The notes below the pieces were generated by a model, which saw only the letters and a list, made by a program, of their open reading frames with translations, had not been told where the DNA came from and did no database searches. Shown piece by piece: positions 4,971 through 5,773 of a stretch of 5,773 nt of DNA (positions are counted from its first letter, which is position 1; every line of letters begins with the position of its first letter). The stretch covers positions 1-5,773 of the forward strand of contig QIAR01000632.1 in the NCBI GenBank assembly GCA_003225595.1, given 5' to 3'. The DNA comes from Acidobacteriota bacterium. Lineage in GTDB: Bacteria; Acidobacteriota; Terriglobia; Terriglobales; Acidobacteriaceae. Both the position numbers and the translations under genes were made by a program.

Positions 4971-5773
4971 TGTTAGCCAACCATGTCAGCTACAATCGCG
5001 TCGTGCAGCAGACGATGACCAAGTCGGTTCTGCGATATGTCGCAGCCGCGGCTCTCGTCTTTGCGATCGTTTACACCTATCACACATTGATCAGGGTGAA
5101 TCCGACCATCGTTGCACTCACGTTCTTGCTTGCTGTGCTGGTGGTCTCGGCAAGATGGGGATTACGGCACGCCGTGTTCATGGCCATCGTGGCGACGCTA
5201 GCTTTCAACTACTTCTTTCTACCTCCAGTCGGCACCTTTACCATTGCAGATCCGCAAAACTGGGCAGCTCTATTTGCTTTTCTCATCACGGCAGTCATTG
5301 CCAGCCAATTATCGGAACGAGCCCGTCGCGAAGCACGCAACGCCAACGAGCGGCGTCGCGATGTCGAGCGTCTATATGATTTCAGTCAGCAACTGCTCTC
5401 TAGCGACCACGTGGCCGAACTCCTGAACGCTATTCCGCGATACGTCGTGGAGTCTTTCGGCGTAAAGGCGGCCGCTATTTCCCTCCCCAACCGGCCCGAC
5501 ATCTACCGGTCCGGGCCAGCGAGCGACGGCTTGGAGATACATGATTTACAGTTGGCCAGCATGCGGGGTGAACCCAAGATCGACGCGGAGAATGGCTTGG
5601 CATTTATGCCCCTTAGGATGGGAGTACGCGTGGTGGGCAGCATGGGCGTTTCCGGTGCGCTACTCTCCCGCCAGACGCTGGAGGCAATGAGCAGCCTTAT
5701 CGCGATCGCTATAGAAAGGGCAGGCACGATTGAGAAGCTGGGACGCGCTGAGGCAGCGCGGGAAAGTGAGCAG
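4970..5773 (+). CDS. KdpD C-terminal-like membrane sensor kinase (DUF4118 + GAF), 3' end cut by window edge
   Basis: The frame is open for 268 codons from the ATG at 4970 to the window edge. It encodes four transmembrane helices (about residues 23-40, 45-63, 67-84 and 98-114), with the DUF4118 signature FNYFFLPPVGTFTIADPQNW. After TM4 comes an arginine-rich segment (SERARREARNANERRR, 115-130) like the one in E. coli KdpD, then a GAF-type domain (about 147-253). The sequence ends AEAARESEQ, where HisKA would be expected. This is the architecture of the C-terminal half of KdpD without the KdpD/Usp part. The start at 4970 has a weak GGA 7 nt upstream. The ATG at 5015 (MTKSVLRY) is a good alternative, with TACAAT at 4991-4996 as a possible -10. 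It is divergent to the short kdpD with a 35-bp gap. It could complete KdpD in trans or be an independent kinase; the catalytic part is not visible. Confidence 0.88.
   Translation, partial: MLANHVSYNRVVQQTMTKSVLRYVAAAALVFAIVYTYHTLIRVNPTIVALTFLLAVLVVSARWGLRHAVFMAIVATLAFNYFFLPPVGTFTIADPQNWAALFAFLITAVIASQLSERARREARNANERRRDVERLYDFSQQLLSSDHVAELLNAIPRYVVESFGVKAAAISLPNRPDIYRSGPASDGLEIHDLQLASMRGEPKIDAENGLAFMPLRMGVRVVGSMGVSGALLSRQTLEAMSSLIAIAIERAGTIEKLGRAEAARESEQ

Noticed and set aside
4870..5379. Plus-strand ORF of 169 codons spanning the divergent gap
   Set aside because: It overlaps the DUF4118 kinase in another frame and the start of the short kdpD in antisense. Its composition (C, S, H and R rich) is not protein-like, whereas the kinase frame shows four helices and a family signature.
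1..5773. CRISPR, tRNA, insertion sequence or prophage signals
   Set aside because: No regularly spaced repeats, cloverleaf-like sequence, transposase motifs or terminal inverted repeats were seen on either strand.

Overview
The window carries most of a high-affinity K+ uptake (Kdp) locus in a bacterium that is probably an acidobacterium (Acidobacteriota). That assignment is an inference. It rests on a BBP2/OmpL-like porin and a truncated KdpD lying next to kdp genes and on moderately high GC. No rRNA or other phylogenetic marker is present.

Layout, read along the minus strand from position 4934 down to 1: (i) a short KdpD (373 aa) with only the N-terminal KdpD ATP-binding module and the Usp domain; (ii) kdpE, an OmpR-type response regulator; (iii) an outer-membrane beta-barrel protein of the BBP2 porin type, with an odd, possibly fused, N-terminal extension; (iv) an unnamed 28-codon single-helix membrane peptide; (v) kdpF (29 codons); (vi) kdpA, truncated by the left edge after 381 codons, just after the third selectivity-filter loop. 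kdpB and kdpC would be expected to the left of the window. On the plus strand, only about 35 bp from the short kdpD, a divergent gene begins. It encodes four transmembrane helices (DUF4118), an arginine-rich linker and a GAF domain, and it runs off the right edge just where a HisKA domain should start.

The main point is that the two halves of a classical KdpD sensor kinase appear here as two separate genes facing away from each other. The break falls exactly between the Usp domain and TM1. The likely working model (inference) is that the short KdpD senses cytoplasmic signals and pairs with a membrane kinase, perhaps the divergent one, to phosphorylate KdpE. KdpE would then drive the porin-small ORF-kdpFA(BC) genes. 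The porin would let ions cross the outer membrane and KdpFABC would pump K+ across the inner membrane.

The genes are tightly packed and no gene-free stretch exceeds 300 bp. The longest gaps are about 123 bp (kdpE to porin) and 81 bp (porin to the 28-codon ORF). I saw no tRNA, rRNA, CRISPR array, insertion sequence, or convincing intrinsic terminator. The window is a modified version of a known system rather than a wholly new one. The split KdpD, the embedded porin and the two tiny membrane ORFs are what deserve attention.
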